Assembly (NCBI GenBank): GCA_963737705.1
Contig: CAVTTP010000007.1
Span: 1 to 64,000, forward strand
Reading direction: 5' to 3'
Length of the DNA: 64,000 nucleotides
Source: PALSA-607 sp963737705
GTDB taxonomy: Bacteria > Actinomycetota > Actinomycetes > Acidothermales > Acidothermaceae
Part shown: in pieces, positions 25,733-34,501 of the stretch
Numbering within the stretch: the stretch's first letter is position 1
How the letters are laid out: every line of letters begins with the position of its first letter
The notes under the pieces: generated by a model
Told to the model about the DNA's origin: nothing
Database searches by the model: none
Seen by the model: the letters and a program-made list of their open reading frames with translations, nothing else
Position numbers and translations under genes: made by a program

Positions 25733-26368
25733 GTGACAGTGGAACAGGCGGCGTCGGATCGTGTTCTGACCGTGCCCAATGCCTTGAGTTTCCTGCGACT
25801 CCTCGGGGTCCCACTTTTCTTGTGGCTGGCGCTCGGCCCGAAGGCTGATGGTTGGGCCATCGTTGTCCTTGCCATCAGCAGCTTCACCGACTGGCTCGAC
25901 GGCAAACTTGCCCGGCTCTTGCACCAGACGAGCCGACTCGGCCAGCTGCTCGACCCCGCTGCCGATCGCCTCTACATCTTCGCGACTGTGCTGGCACTGT
26001 CTTTGCGCCACATCATGCCGTGGTGGTTGGCCGGCGTGCTGGTCGTCCGCGACATCGTCCTCGCCGGCTTCCTGCCAGTCCTGAAGCGACATGGTTACGG
26101 GCCGTTGCCAGTTCACTACCTTGGCAAGGCGGCGACGTTCAACCTGTTGTACGCACTGCCGCTGTTGCTTCTCGGCGATGGACACGAGACCGTCAATCAC
26201 GTGGCAAGGATCATCGGCTGGGCGTTCGCCATCTGGGGCACCGCGCTGTACTGGTGGGCCGGTGGCCTCTACGCAATCCAGGTCCGGCAACTCGTGCGCG
26301 CCGACCGGTTCGGGGTACCGCCTTCAGTGCCTGGTGGCCTTGACCACGTCGAAGGGGCGGCCGTATGA
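25733..26368 (+). CDS. CDP-alcohol phosphatidyltransferase
   Basis: 211 residues, an integral membrane enzyme with about five or six helices. The CDP-alcohol signature is complete: DWLDGKLARLLHQTSRLGQL followed by LDPAADR (residues about 52-80), supplying the metal-binding Asp residues. The enzyme moves a phosphatidyl group from CDP-diacylglycerol to an alcohol. Its place before the sugar nucleotidyltransferase and the DUF881/Sbp trio matches Rv1822 (annotated pgsA2), but substrate cannot be told from sequence. The stop overlaps the next gene (ATGA). Confidence 0.85.
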   Translation: MTVEQAASDRVLTVPNALSFLRLLGVPLFLWLALGPKADGWAIVVLAISSFTDWLDGKLARLLHQTSRLGQLLDPAADRLYIFATVLALSLRHIMPWWLAGVLVVRDIVLAGFLPVLKRHGYGPLPVHYLGKAATFNLLYALPLLLLGDGHETVNHVARIIGWAFAIWGTALYWWAGGLYAIQVRQLVRADRFGVPPSVPGGLDHVEGAAV

Positions 26369-28905
26369 CTAACGGCGCGCACCCAGGAGCAACCGCAGGG
26401 GCCGGCATGAAGGCCGTCGTGATGGCAGGGGGCGAAGGCACTCGCCTGCGGCCCATGACCGCGAACCAGCCCAAGCCATTGCTGCCCGTGGTGAACCGCC
26501 CGATCATGGAGCATGTGCTGCGGTTGCTGCGCAGGCACGGGTTCACGGACACCGTCGTCACGGTGCAATTCCTCGCGTCGTTGATCCGAAACTACTTCGG
26601 GGACGGCGACGAGCTGGGGATGAATCTCCAGTACGCCACCGAGGAAAAGCCTCTCGGCACTGCAGGAAGCGTGAAAAACGCCGAGGCGGAGTTGCGTGAC
26701 AGCCGGTTCGTTGTTATCTCGGGCGACGCATTGACGGACATCGACTTGACCGCGATGGCGCGCTTCCACGAAGCCAACAACGCACTTGTCACGGTTGCTC
26801 TGAAGCGCGTACCCAACCCGCTCGAGTTCGGCATCGTGAACACCGCCGATGACGGCCGTATCGAACGGTTCCTCGAAAAGCCAACGTGGGGACAGGTGTT
26901 CTCCGATACCGCGAACACCGGCATCTACATCATGGAACCCGAGATCTTCAAGTACGTGGCGGCAGGCGAATCTGTCGACTGGTCGCAGGACGTCTTCCCG
27001 AGGTTGCTGGATCTCGGCGCGCCGGTCTTCGGCTACGTCGCAGACGCCTACTGGGAGGATGTCGGCACACTGGAGAGCCTTCTCCAGGTGCAAGCCGACG
27101 TGCTGAACCGACAGGTCGACATCGACATCGAGGGCTTCGAGATGATGCCGGGCGTCTGGGTGTGCGAGGGCGCCGAGGTCGATCCCGAAGCAATCCTGAA
27201 GGGCCCCCTGTACATCGGCGACTATGCAAAGGTCGAGGGCGGCGCCGAGCTGCGCGAGTACACAGTTCTTGGCAGCAATGTCGTCGTGAAGAGTGGCGCG
27301 TTCTTGCACCGTGCCGTGGTGCACGACAACGTGTTTGTCGGACCGCAGGTGAATCTGCGTGGCTGCATCATCGGCAAGAACACCGACATCATGCGCGCCG
27401 CGCGGATCGAGGAGGGTGCTGTCGTCGGCGACGAATGCGTCGTCGAGGAAGAGGCCTATATCTCAGCCGGGGTGAAGGTCTACCCGTTCAAGACCATCGA
27501 GGCCGGCGCTCTGGTCAACACCAGCGTCATCTGGGAGTCGCGAGGGCAACGCAACCTGTTCGGCCCGCGCGGAGTGTCTGGGCTCGTCAACGTCGAGATC
27601 ACGCCCGAACTCGCCGTCCGGCTTGCTTCTGCGTATGCAACCACGCTGAAGAAGGGCGACGTCGTGACGACGTCGCGCGACGTGTCGCGAGCCGCCCGGG
27701 CGTTGAAGCGAGCCGTCATCAGCGCGTTGACCGCGAGCGCGATCAACGTGCGTGACCTCGAGGCCGCGCCCGCACCAGTGAGCCGCTTCGAGATCGCGCA
27801 CAGCGACTCCGCCGGCGGCATCATGATTCGCACGACGCCTGGCGATGCCCAGAGTGTCGACATCAGTTTTCTCGACGAACGCGGGGCCGATCTCTCCCAG
27901 GGCGCCCGCCGCAAACTCGAGCGGGTGTTCTCACGGCAGGAGTTCCGGCGCGCGTTTCCCGGTGAAATTGCCGACCTGACAAATCCGTCGCGCACGCTCG
28001 AGGACTACTCGCAAGAGGTGATGCGGTGCGTCGACACGACCGGCGTGCTCGACGCTGGCCTGAAGGTCGTCATCGACACGGCTGGCGGCACGGCGGCTTT
28101 GGTGCTGCCCACGTTGTTAGGCCGGATCGGCATCGACGTCCTCACGGTCAACAACCGACTCGACGAATCCTCACCGACCGAGACTGTTGCCGAGCACATG
28201 AGGGCACTCGAACGTCTCGGTGAGCTCGTCGCATCTTCGCGAGCCGCGTTCGGCGTCCGATTCGACCCTGTGGGCGAGCGGATATCGCTCGTCGACGAGC
28301 GAGGCGTCATCGTGCATGACGATCGCGCGCTGCTCGTGTTGATGGACCTCGTCGCCGCTGAGCTGCACTCGGGCAGCATCGCGATACCGATCACGACGAC
28401 TCGTATCGCCGAAGACGTCGCGCGGTTCCATCACGTGACCACGCGCTGGGCACCGACCTCTCCCGACGAACTGACGAAAGCGGCCGGCTTCGAGGACGCG
28501 ATCTTCGCGGGCGACGGGCGAGGTGGGTACGTCATTCCCGAGTTCAATACGGCGATCGACGGCATCGCTGCGTTCGTGCGCCTCACAGGTCTGGTCGCGC
28601 GCACGAAGCTGACCCTGAGTCAGATCGATGCCCGGATTCCGCAGGCGCACGTGCTTCGCCGTTCGGTGCCAACGCCATGGGCCGCCAAAGGCATGGTTAT
28701 GCGCTCGGTGGTTGAAGCCGCGGGTGATCGCGAGCTCGACACCACCGACGGCGTTCGGGTCGTCGAAGACGATGGTCGCTGGGTGCTCGTGCTGCCGGAT
28801 CCGGCTGAGGCCACGACGCACCTGTGGGCAGAAGGCCCGGACGCCGACTCGGCTACTGAGTTACTCGAGGAATGGGCCAGTGTGGTCGAGGGGGCCGGCA
28901 CCTGA
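26365..28905 (+). CDS. Mannose-1-phosphate guanylyltransferase / phosphomannomutase-like fusion
   Basis: 846 residues with three parts. Residues about 15-245 are a nucleotidyltransferase with AGGEGTRLRPMT at 21-32 and PKPLLPVVNRP. Residues about 255-390 are a left-handed beta helix of hexapeptide repeats (KGPLYIGDYAKVEGGAELRE, CIIGKNTDIMRAARIEEGAV). The rest resembles phosphoglucomutase/phosphomannomutase. This architecture is known in actinobacterial mannose-1-phosphate guanylyltransferases feeding GDP-mannose to glycans. The mutase half lacks a recognisable catalytic serine loop (TASHNP); the matching region reads MIRTTPGDAQSVDISFLDER. It may be regulatory. ATGA overlap with the preceding gene supports ATG 26365. 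Confidence 0.85.
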   Translation: MTNGAHPGATAGAGMKAVVMAGGEGTRLRPMTANQPKPLLPVVNRPIMEHVLRLLRRHGFTDTVVTVQFLASLIRNYFGDGDELGMNLQYATEEKPLGTAGSVKNAEAELRDSRFVVISGDALTDIDLTAMARFHEANNALVTVALKRVPNPLEFGIVNTADDGRIERFLEKPTWGQVFSDTANTGIYIMEPEIFKYVAAGESVDWSQDVFPRLLDLGAPVFGYVADAYWEDVGTLESLLQVQADVLNRQVDIDIEGFEMMPGVWVCEGAEVDPEAILKGPLYIGDYAKVEGGAELREYTVLGSNVVVKSGAFLHRAVVHDNVFVGPQVNLRGCIIGKNTDIMRAARIEEGAVVGDECVVEEEAYISAGVKVYPFKTIEAGALVNTSVIWESRGQRNLFGPRGVSGLVNVEITPELAVRLASAYATTLKKGDVVTTSRDVSRAARALKRAVISALTASAINVRDLEAAPAPVSRFEIAHSDSAGGIMIRTTPGDAQSVDISFLDERGADLSQGARRKLERVFSRQEFRRAFPGEIADLTNPSRTLEDYSQEVMRCVDTTGVLDAGLKVVIDTAGGTAALVLPTLLGRIGIDVLTVNNRLDESSPTETVAEHMRALERLGELVASSRAAFGVRFDPVGERISLVDERGVIVHDDRALLVLMDLVAAELHSGSIAIPITTTRIAEDVARFHHVTTRWAPTSPDELTKAAGFEDAIFAGDGRGGYVIPEFNTAIDGIAAFVRLTGLVARTKLTLSQIDARIPQAHVLRRSVPTPWAAKGMVMRSVVEAAGDRELDTTDGVRVVEDDGRWVLVLPDPAEATTHLWAEGPDADSATELLEEWASVVEGAGT

Positions 28906-29792
28906 CCAGCAGCTCACCGGGGGAGCCAGCTCGCCGGCCGGATGCATCGATGTCCATCCTGGTTGACCTGATGGCCAACGCCGTCGACGAGGGATACGCA
29001 ACAGCGGCGGCCCGCCGCGGCGCACAGCCGGCACCAACCGCCGTCCGATCGAATCTCGTTGCGGACCGACAGATGGGGCTGCACGGTCGCGTCGCCATCG
29101 GCGCAGCGGTGGCCCTCGCTTTAGCAGGTGCACTGTTCGCCACTGCGGCGGTCGCGACCCATCGAGGCAACGCGGCGGCCAACCGTGACCGCAAGCAACT
29201 GGTCGCGCAAGTGACCCTGCAGACGGCCGCTACAGATGCGTTGGAGCGCCAGGTTTCCACCCTGTCAGCGCAGGTGAGCGACGCACGCACGTCCGCGCTC
29301 TCGCTGACCGATCGCGGCGCCAGCCTGCTCTCGCAGATCAAACAGCTCGAACCGGTCGACGGCGCGGTTCCTGTCGAAGGCACGGGCGTCCGCGTCATCC
29401 TCGACGACGCGCCCAACTCTCACGCAGCAGGCAGTGACGGTTCGGGGGTGATCGTCGACAGCGACCTGCGGGCGGCGGTCAACGGCCTCTTCATCGCGGG
29501 CGCCCAGGCGGTCAGCATCAACGGCCAGCGACTGACAGCTCAGACTGCGATCCGAGAGGCCGGCGGGGCGATCCTGGTCGACTTCCGACCGCTCTCACCC
29601 CCCTACACGATCGATGCGATCGGCCCGTCGTCGCTCGGATCGACGTTCAGTAGCGGTGAAACCGGGCAGCTGTTCGTCACCGACCACCAGCTCTACGGCC
29701 TGGGGTTCACAGTCGATGACCACCAACGCCTTACGCTTCCCTCGGCGGCCAACGTGGTCGTCCACTACGCGAAGCCGTTGGAATCGCCGTGA
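28872..29792 (+). CDS. DUF881 membrane protein (Rv1823-like)
   Basis: Up to 306 residues. A cytoplasmic segment containing RRPDASMSILVDLMANAVDE, one membrane helix (RVAIGAAVALALAGALFATA), a coiled coil rich in Gln/Leu/Ser, and an extracytoplasmic DUF881 domain ending FTVDDHQRLTLPSAANVVVH. Conserved-looking residues precede Met28950, so the earlier ATG at 28872, inside the preceding gene, is kept; the true start is uncertain. Paired DUF881 genes flank sbp throughout actinobacteria; a role in the cell envelope or division is suspected. The stop overlaps sbp by 4 bp. Confidence 0.8.
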   Translation: MGQCGRGGRHLTSSSPGEPARRPDASMSILVDLMANAVDEGYATAAARRGAQPAPTAVRSNLVADRQMGLHGRVAIGAAVALALAGALFATAAVATHRGNAAANRDRKQLVAQVTLQTAATDALERQVSTLSAQVSDARTSALSLTDRGASLLSQIKQLEPVDGAVPVEGTGVRVILDDAPNSHAAGSDGSGVIVDSDLRAAVNGLFIAGAQAVSINGQRLTAQTAIREAGGAILVDFRPLSPPYTIDAIGPSSLGSTFSSGETGQLFVTDHQLYGLGFTVDDHQRLTLPSAANVVVHYAKPLESP

Positions 29793-30121
29793 TCGCAGCC
29801 ATCGCCCTTGCCATCGGCGTCGTGCTCGGTGTCATCTTGCATCCGACCGTGCCGGTCGGCTTGCAGCCTTACTTGCCTATTGCGGTCGTCGCAGCGCTCG
29901 ATGCGGTATTCGGCGCGATCCGCGCGATCCTCGACGGGATCTTCGACGACAAGGTCTTTGTCGTGTCGTTCATCGCGAACGTCCTGGTCGCCGCGTTGAT
30001 CGTCTTTCTCGGCGACCAACTCGGTGTGGGCAGCCAGCTGTCGACAGCGGTTGTCGTCGTCCTCGGTATTCGAATCTTCTCCAACGCCGCGGCCATCCGT
30101 CGCCATCTGTTCCGCGCATGA
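29789..30121 (+). CDS. sbp: Small basic membrane protein Sbp (DUF1290)
   Basis: 110 residues, nearly all membrane-embedded: three helices with a central PYLPIAVVAALDAVFGAIRA and IFDDKVFVVSFIANVLVAAL, then RIFSNAAAIRRHLF with a basic end. This matches the DUF1290 Sbp family found between DUF881 genes (Rv1824). In Bacillus the homologue is next to ftsA/ftsZ. Molecular role unknown. It overlaps both DUF881 genes by 4 bp, so the three proteins are probably made in step. Confidence 0.9.
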   Translation: MIAAIALAIGVVLGVILHPTVPVGLQPYLPIAVVAALDAVFGAIRAILDGIFDDKVFVVSFIANVLVAALIVFLGDQLGVGSQLSTAVVVVLGIRIFSNAAAIRRHLFRA

Positions 30122-30957
30122 CCGACGAACAGCAGCCTCGCAAGAGTGGCTTGCGGCTGTTGGTCGATGCCGGGCGGCCTCGGGCTACTCGGGCGCAGGT
30201 CATCGGCGCACTCTTGTGCGGGCTCCTTGGATTCGCCCTGGTGACCCAAGTGCACAGTGCAACAGGCCTTGGTTTCACGACGGCACGACAATCCGACCTT
30301 GTCGACATCCTCGACAGCCTCTCGTCGCGATCCGACCAGCTGCGCGCCCAGATCGCGGCCGAGCAGACCTCGCTCGCCAAGCTGACGGGCGGCACTGATC
30401 AAACCGAGGCGGCTTTGGAAGAGGCACAGCAACGCGCTTCGACGTTGCAGATCCTCGCAGGGACGGCAGCCGCAACCGGGCCCGGCATCGACCTGGAGAT
30501 CACCGACCCGCAGCATCAGGTGACGGCCGACGACCTGCTCGAGGCGTTGGAGGAACTGCGCGACGCCGGAGCCGAAGCGATTCAGATCACCGGAAGCGCG
30601 GCGGCGAGCACGGGTGCGACAGCTGCAGCGGCGCCAGCCAGCGGGGGAGCGGCACCAGGGGCTTCGGGTCATGTCGTGCGGCTTGTTGCGAGTAGCTATT
30701 TTGTCGACGCACCTGACCGGAGCGGGATCGTCGTCGACGGCGTCTCGCTCGCGCCGCCCTACGACATTGTCGCGATCGGCGACCCGCATACGATGAGCAC
30801 CGCGATGGGGATCCCCGGCGGGGTTCTCGACACGCTTACCGCGAAGGGCGCTCGGGGCACGGTGATCACGCATGACAGTGTCCAGGTCACTGCGTTGCAC
30901 CAGGTCGCGGCGCCTCAGTACGCTCGCCCGGCGCCAGCAGCCTCATCGGCTGGTTGA
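30118..30957 (+). CDS. DUF881 membrane protein (Rv1825-like)
   Basis: 279 residues from the ATG overlapping the sbp stop. A basic cytoplasmic end is followed by one membrane helix (AQVIGALLCGLLGFALVTQV, about 26-45), a coiled coil (ILDSLSSRSDQLRAQIAAEQ and onward) and the DUF881 domain with LLEALEELRDAGAEAIQITG, SYFVDAPDRSGIVVDGVSLA and PPYDIVAIGDP. An Ala/Gly-rich loop of about 25 residues (near 162-185) interrupts the domain. The frame is open further upstream but overlaps sbp and is not coding there. Confidence 0.88.
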   Translation: MTDEQQPRKSGLRLLVDAGRPRATRAQVIGALLCGLLGFALVTQVHSATGLGFTTARQSDLVDILDSLSSRSDQLRAQIAAEQTSLAKLTGGTDQTEAALEEAQQRASTLQILAGTAAATGPGIDLEITDPQHQVTADDLLEALEELRDAGAEAIQITGSAAASTGATAAAAPASGGAAPGASGHVVRLVASSYFVDAPDRSGIVVDGVSLAPPYDIVAIGDPHTMSTAMGIPGGVLDTLTAKGARGTVITHDSVQVTALHQVAAPQYARPAPAASSAG

Positions 30958-31003
30958 CCGCCGTGCACTGCACGCCCCTGAAATGCACCGCCTGGAGGCC
31001 CTC

Positions 31004-31384
31004 GTGATACCCGACGACTTGCATTACACAGCCGAGCACGAGTGGGTGAAGGTCGTCGCCGATGGAGTTCGCGTCGGCATTACTGATCATGCCCAAGAAG
31101 CGTTGGGCGACATCGTCTTCGTGACGTTACCTGCGCCGGGGACCCAAGTCGTGAGCGGTCAGACGCTTGGCGAGGTCGAGTCGACCAAGAGCGTCTCGGA
31201 CATTTATGCCCCGATCTCTGGAGAGGTACTCGCCAAGAACGAAGCGCTGGACGCGCGGCCCGAACTGGTCAACGCCGACCCTTATGGTGAAGGTTGGATG
31301 ATCGAGATCCGCCCTAGCGAGCCAGCGGACGTCGATGGGTTGCTCGATAGCGCCGCATACGGGGCACTTGTTATCGCCGGTTAG
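31004..31384 (+). CDS. gcvH: Glycine cleavage system H protein
   Basis: 126 residues; the lipoylated shuttle of the glycine cleavage system. It opens IPDDLHYTAEHEWVKVVADG and has the lipoylation Lys at about 62 in VESTKSVSDIYAP, then ELVNADPYGEGWMIEI. The GTG at 31004 is chosen because GGAGG lies 5 bp upstream and conserved sequence starts at once; ATG 30983 would add seven residues. No gcvT is present in the window; gcvP lies 3.1 kb downstream behind a riboswitch. Confidence 0.94.
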   Translation: MIPDDLHYTAEHEWVKVVADGVRVGITDHAQEALGDIVFVTLPAPGTQVVSGQTLGEVESTKSVSDIYAPISGEVLAKNEALDARPELVNADPYGEGWMIEIRPSEPADVDGLLDSAAYGALVIAG

Positions 31385-31527
31385 CGTCAGACAAGTTGAC
31401 CGACGCGCGTAGCGCGCATAGGTTGCCCTGACCGTCAACCTCTACCTGACGGTCCGCGCCCGTTGAGTAGTTTGAACCGAGCACTGGAACCTGAGCACGC
31501 CGAACCCGAGGGGGAGGGACGCACCCG

Positions 31528-32067
31528 ATGCCGACGATCTTCTGCACGAATTGCGGGCACGAGAATCCCGACGACTCACGGTTTTGCGCGAGCTGCGGCA
31601 ATGCGCTGTCACGCCCCGGACACCCGGTGAGCTCCGAGCGGCAGTCCGACTCGACGACGACGATCTCGATCTCCGGTCTTGAAGTGCTCGAGCCGTCGCC
31701 CGACGACGAGGGGTTGGCCGACCAGGCCGCCATTGAGGGTCTGCCGCCCGGTGCGGGGCTACTTGTCGTGCGCCGCGGTCCGAACGCCGGCAGCAGATTT
31801 CTGCTCGACGCCGACGTGACCACCGCTGGCCGGCATCCAGAGAGCGACATCTTCCTCGACGACGTGACGGTCTCGCGTCGCCACGCCGAGTTCCGCAAGA
31901 CCGCGGAGGGGTTCTTCGTGCGTGACGTCGGCAGCCTGAATGGCACGTACGTCAACCGCGAGCGCATTGACGACTCGGCGTTGCAGGGCAGCGATGAGGT
32001 GCAGATCGGCAAGTTCCGGCTGGTGTTCTTGACCGGGCACCGACCCGGCGAGTCCGCGGCACAGTGA
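31528..32067 (+). CDS. GarA-like FHA protein with N-terminal zinc ribbon
   Basis: 179 residues. An N-terminal zinc ribbon has Cys at 6, 9, 20 and 23 (CTNC...CASC). A linker contains DSTTTISIS at about 41-49, a candidate kinase site like the ETTS motif of GarA. From about 70, LPPGAGLLVVRRGPNAGSRF leads into an FHA domain with GRHPESDI, SRRHAEF and VGSLNGTYVNR. GarA/OdhI proteins, when unphosphorylated, bind and control 2-oxoglutarate dehydrogenase and glutamate enzymes; phosphorylation by PknB/PknG shuts that off. The mycobacterial protein lacks a zinc ribbon. Overlaps the MerR gene by 4 bp. Confidence 0.88.
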   Translation: MPTIFCTNCGHENPDDSRFCASCGNALSRPGHPVSSERQSDSTTTISISGLEVLEPSPDDEGLADQAAIEGLPPGAGLLVVRRGPNAGSRFLLDADVTTAGRHPESDIFLDDVTVSRRHAEFRKTAEGFFVRDVGSLNGTYVNRERIDDSALQGSDEVQIGKFRLVFLTGHRPGESAAQ

Positions 32068-32819
32068 CGGTGCCCGCCATGAGCGCTCGATCCACTTCTC
32101 GCGCGTCACTGTCCATCGGTGAAGTGCTGACCCAGCTTCGGGCAGACTTTCCCGATGTCACGATCTCGAAGATCCGGTTTCTGGAGTCCGAGGGTTTGGT
32201 CGAACCCGACAGGACGTCGGCCGGCTATCGGAAATTCTCTCACGCGGACGTACACCGGCTGCGTTATGTGCTGACCGCCCAACGCGATCACTATCTGCCG
32301 CTGCGCGTCATCAAAGATCACCTTGATGCACTCGACCGCGGACTCGAGCCAGCCGATCACGCGAACGCCGGCCCTCGCGTCCCCATGGCGCTGATCGCCA
32401 CTGACGGGCTCCCCGGTCCGGAAGCGTTTGGCACCGATCCGGCAGAGGTCCGGTTGTCGCGCAAGGAACTACTCGAGGCGGCCGAGCTCGACGAGGCTGC
32501 GCTTCAGCAACTCGAGCAGTACGGACTGGTCGCCATGCGCCCCGGCAGCAACCACTACGACGGGACCTCATTGGTCGTGGCGCGAACGGTTGCCGAGATG
32601 TCGCGGTTCGGTATCGAGCCGCGACACCTTCGCTCGTTCAAGGCAGCTGCTGATCGTGAAGTCGGCTTGGTCGAGCAGGTCGTGACGCCCCTCGTACGGC
32701 AGCGCAACCCCGAGGCGAAGGCACGCGCCGAGGAAGTGGCCCGTGAACTCGCGGCGCTCTCCGTGCGCCTCCACGCGTCACTCGTCAAGGCCGGGTTGCG
32801 TCCCGGTCTGAGCCGCTAG
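32064..32819 (+). CDS. MerR-family regulator FtsR-like (Rv1828)
   Basis: 251 residues. A MerR-type winged helix begins LSIGEVLTQLRADFPDVTIS and includes KIRFLESEGLVEPDRTSAGY and RKFSHADVHRLRYV. A second DNA-binding-like or dimerisation part follows (RLSRKELLEAAELDEAALQQ). The family (Rv1828, and FtsR of Corynebacterium as I recall) acts on division genes including ftsZ. GTG 32064 overlaps the FHA gene stop by 4 bp. Confidence 0.87.
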   Translation: MTVPAMSARSTSRASLSIGEVLTQLRADFPDVTISKIRFLESEGLVEPDRTSAGYRKFSHADVHRLRYVLTAQRDHYLPLRVIKDHLDALDRGLEPADHANAGPRVPMALIATDGLPGPEAFGTDPAEVRLSRKELLEAAELDEAALQQLEQYGLVAMRPGSNHYDGTSLVVARTVAEMSRFGIEPRHLRSFKAAADREVGLVEQVVTPLVRQRNPEAKARAEEVARELAALSVRLHASLVKAGLRPGLSR

Positions 32820-32955
32820 CGCTCGCTCCACAACCTCACCTCGAATCCACGCGGGTTGACCCTGCGAGGACGTCGGCTGTTCGCCAGGTGTGCGGTGTAG
32901 CGTGAGGCGGAGGCGGCAGGCGACTGGCGCAAACTCGTGAGGCAGGGCGGTCACC

Positions 32956-33435
32956 GTGAACGAACTGCATGTGGTGGGCGTTCGAGTTGAGCTGCCGACG
33001 AACCAGCCGATCGTGCTACTTCGCGAAGTCGAGGGTGAGCGTTACCTCCCGATCTGGATCGGCGCGGTCGAGGCGACCGCCATTGCGTTCGCGCAGCAAG
33101 GTGTAGTGCCCCCACGCCCGTTGACCCACGACCTGATGCGCGACGTACTCGCCGCGCTCGGCGCGAAGCTGCGTGCCGTACGTATCACCGAGATGCGCGA
33201 CAACGTTTTCTACGCCGAACTCGTGTTCGACGACGGTCGCGAGGTCAGCGCGCGTCCCAGTGACGCGATCGCGCTGGCGCTGCGGACCGGAGCGTCGATC
33301 TTCGGGTCGGAGGCGGTGCTCGAGGAGGCCGGCATCGAGATCGCCGACGAGCACGAAGCCGAGGACGAGGTCGAGAAGTTCCGCGAGTTTCTCGACACGA
33401 TTTCGCCTGAGGACTTCGACACCAGCCAGGGTTGA
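32956..33435 (+). CDS. DUF151 / bifunctional nuclease-like protein
   Basis: 159 residues. VVGVRVELPTNQPIVLLREV, YLPIWIGAVEATAIAFAQQG and RPLTHDLMRDVLAALGA are hallmarks of the DUF151 fold, with EVSARPSDAIALALRTGASI as the second conserved half and an acidic C-terminus. Plant relatives were reported to have RNase and DNase activity; the bacterial role is unclear. Gene order MerR-DUF151-MerR-gcvP equals Rv1828-Rv1832. GTG start. Confidence 0.9.
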   Translation: MNELHVVGVRVELPTNQPIVLLREVEGERYLPIWIGAVEATAIAFAQQGVVPPRPLTHDLMRDVLAALGAKLRAVRITEMRDNVFYAELVFDDGREVSARPSDAIALALRTGASIFGSEAVLEEAGIEIADEHEAEDEVEKFREFLDTISPEDFDTSQG

Positions 33436-33470
33436 TGACCGCAACGTGGAAGTTTTGCGCGGGGCTCTGA

Positions 33471-33491
33471 CCCTCGACCAAAGGTTGAGGG
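33471..33491 (+). terminator. Possible terminator hairpin after the DUF151 gene
   Basis: CCCTCGACC (33471-33479) and GGTTGAGGG (33483-33491) form a 9-bp stem with one G-U pair and a 3-base loop, followed by a weakly T-rich TTGAGGGTTT. It lies about 40 bp after the DUF151 stop and before the promoter at 33533. Confidence 0.4.
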
Positions 33492-33532
33492 TTGAGGGTT
33501 TGCAGCAGATGTTCGCGGGTCCGCGCGTCGCG

Positions 33533-33561
33533 TTGACTCGGACCGGGCACGTCCATAGCGT
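33533..33561 (+). promoter_or_regulatory. Predicted promoter of the second MerR gene
   Basis: TTGACT (33533-33538), a 17-bp spacer and TAGCGT (33556-33561) match the actinobacterial sigma-A pattern. Transcription would start near 33568, about 45 bp before the GTG at 33615. Confidence 0.55.
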
Positions 33562-33614
33562 GGCTGTTTCGGCACTAGCATCGTGCAGTTCCAGTGGCAT
33601 AAGGAGAACGCCCA

Positions 33615-34259
33615 GTGGCGAGCAACGGTGAGCCCCCAACGTCAGGGTCGACGGCTCCGACTGCTCAGCCAGTCCCGCCCGCTCCGCTGACCCCACTGCA
33701 GCCGGGCAACTCCAGTCGCCAGGGTTCTTTGTTCACCGACGACTTTCCGGTGCCTGACGACGGCGTCGGTTACCGCGGACCTGTCGCCTGCGCCGCAGCC
33801 GGCATCACCTATCGCCAACTCGACTACTGGGCCCGCACCGGATTGGTGGAACCAACAGTTCGACCGGCCGCTGGCTCTGGCTCGCAACGCCTCTACGGTT
33901 TCCGCGACATCCTGGTCTTGAAGGTCGTCAAGCGGCTGCTCGACACCGGTGTCTCGTTGCAGAACATCCGGGCCGCCGTCCAGCACCTGCGCGAGCGCGG
34001 GATCGACGACCTCGCGCAGATCACCCTCATGAGCGACGGCGCCAGCGTCTACGAGTGCACCTCCGCCGACGAAGTCATCGACCTCGTCCAAGGGGGTCAA
34101 GGAGTGTTCGGTATCGCGGTCGGCCGAGTTGTCCGCGAGGTCGAGGGCTCTCTTGCAATCCTTCCCAGCGAGCGGCCTGAAGGCGACGAAGCCGGACCCG
34201 TTGATCCAGCGACTGCCGAGGACGAACTCGCGCGTCGCCGGGCGCGTCGCATCGGCTGA
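33615..34259 (+). CDS. MerR-family regulator (Rv1830-like)
   Basis: 214 residues. After a Pro/Ser-rich N-terminus of about 45 residues, VGYRGPVACAAAGITYRQLD and YWARTGLVEPTVRPAAGSGS form the MerR helix-turn-helix, then RLYGFRDILVLKVVKRLLDT and GVSLQNIRAAVQHLRERGID. The C-terminal part (VYECTSADEVIDLVQGGQGV) is conserved in this family. Mycobacterial Rv1830 homologues influence growth and cell-cycle genes. AAGGAG lies 9 bp before the GTG. The gcvP riboswitch starts 30 bp after its stop. Confidence 0.88.
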   Translation: MASNGEPPTSGSTAPTAQPVPPAPLTPLQPGNSSRQGSLFTDDFPVPDDGVGYRGPVACAAAGITYRQLDYWARTGLVEPTVRPAAGSGSQRLYGFRDILVLKVVKRLLDTGVSLQNIRAAVQHLRERGIDDLAQITLMSDGASVYECTSADEVIDLVQGGQGVFGIAVGRVVREVEGSLAILPSERPEGDEAGPVDPATAEDELARRRARRIG

Positions 34260-34289
34260 GCCTGCGCTAACGTTGGACACGCCGACAAC

Positions 34290-34478
34290 CCCTCGCGGGA
34301 GAGTTCTCACGCCGCCAGCGTGAGGCGCCGAAGGAGCAACCTCCCCGGAATCTCTCAGGCCCAGCGACCGCGCGGGTGAGGCAACTCTGGAAAGAACGTG
34401 CCCGATGGCACGTCACCGAAGGTGAAAGCCGGCGTCACGCCGGTGAAGCTCTCAGGTGCCCATGACAGAGGGGGAGTC
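34290..34478 (+). promoter_or_regulatory. Tandem glycine riboswitch
   Basis: Two glycine aptamers in series. The first runs from CCTCGCGGGAGAGTTCTCAC through GCGCCGAAGGAGCAACCTCC and GGAATCTCTCAGGC to about 34383. The second runs from AACTCTGGAAAGAACG through CACCGAAGGTGAAAGCCGG and GAAGCTCTCAGGTGCC to GACAGAGGGGGAGT. The paired GGAGAG/CTCTCAGG-type cores, the GCCGAAGGAGCAA motif and the position directly before gcvP make the call secure. It ends about 24 bp before the gcvP start. The long unpaired arms fit activation of glycine breakdown by glycine. Confidence 0.95.
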
Positions 34479-34501
34479 CGTTCCGGCGTCCGGAGGCTCC
34501 C

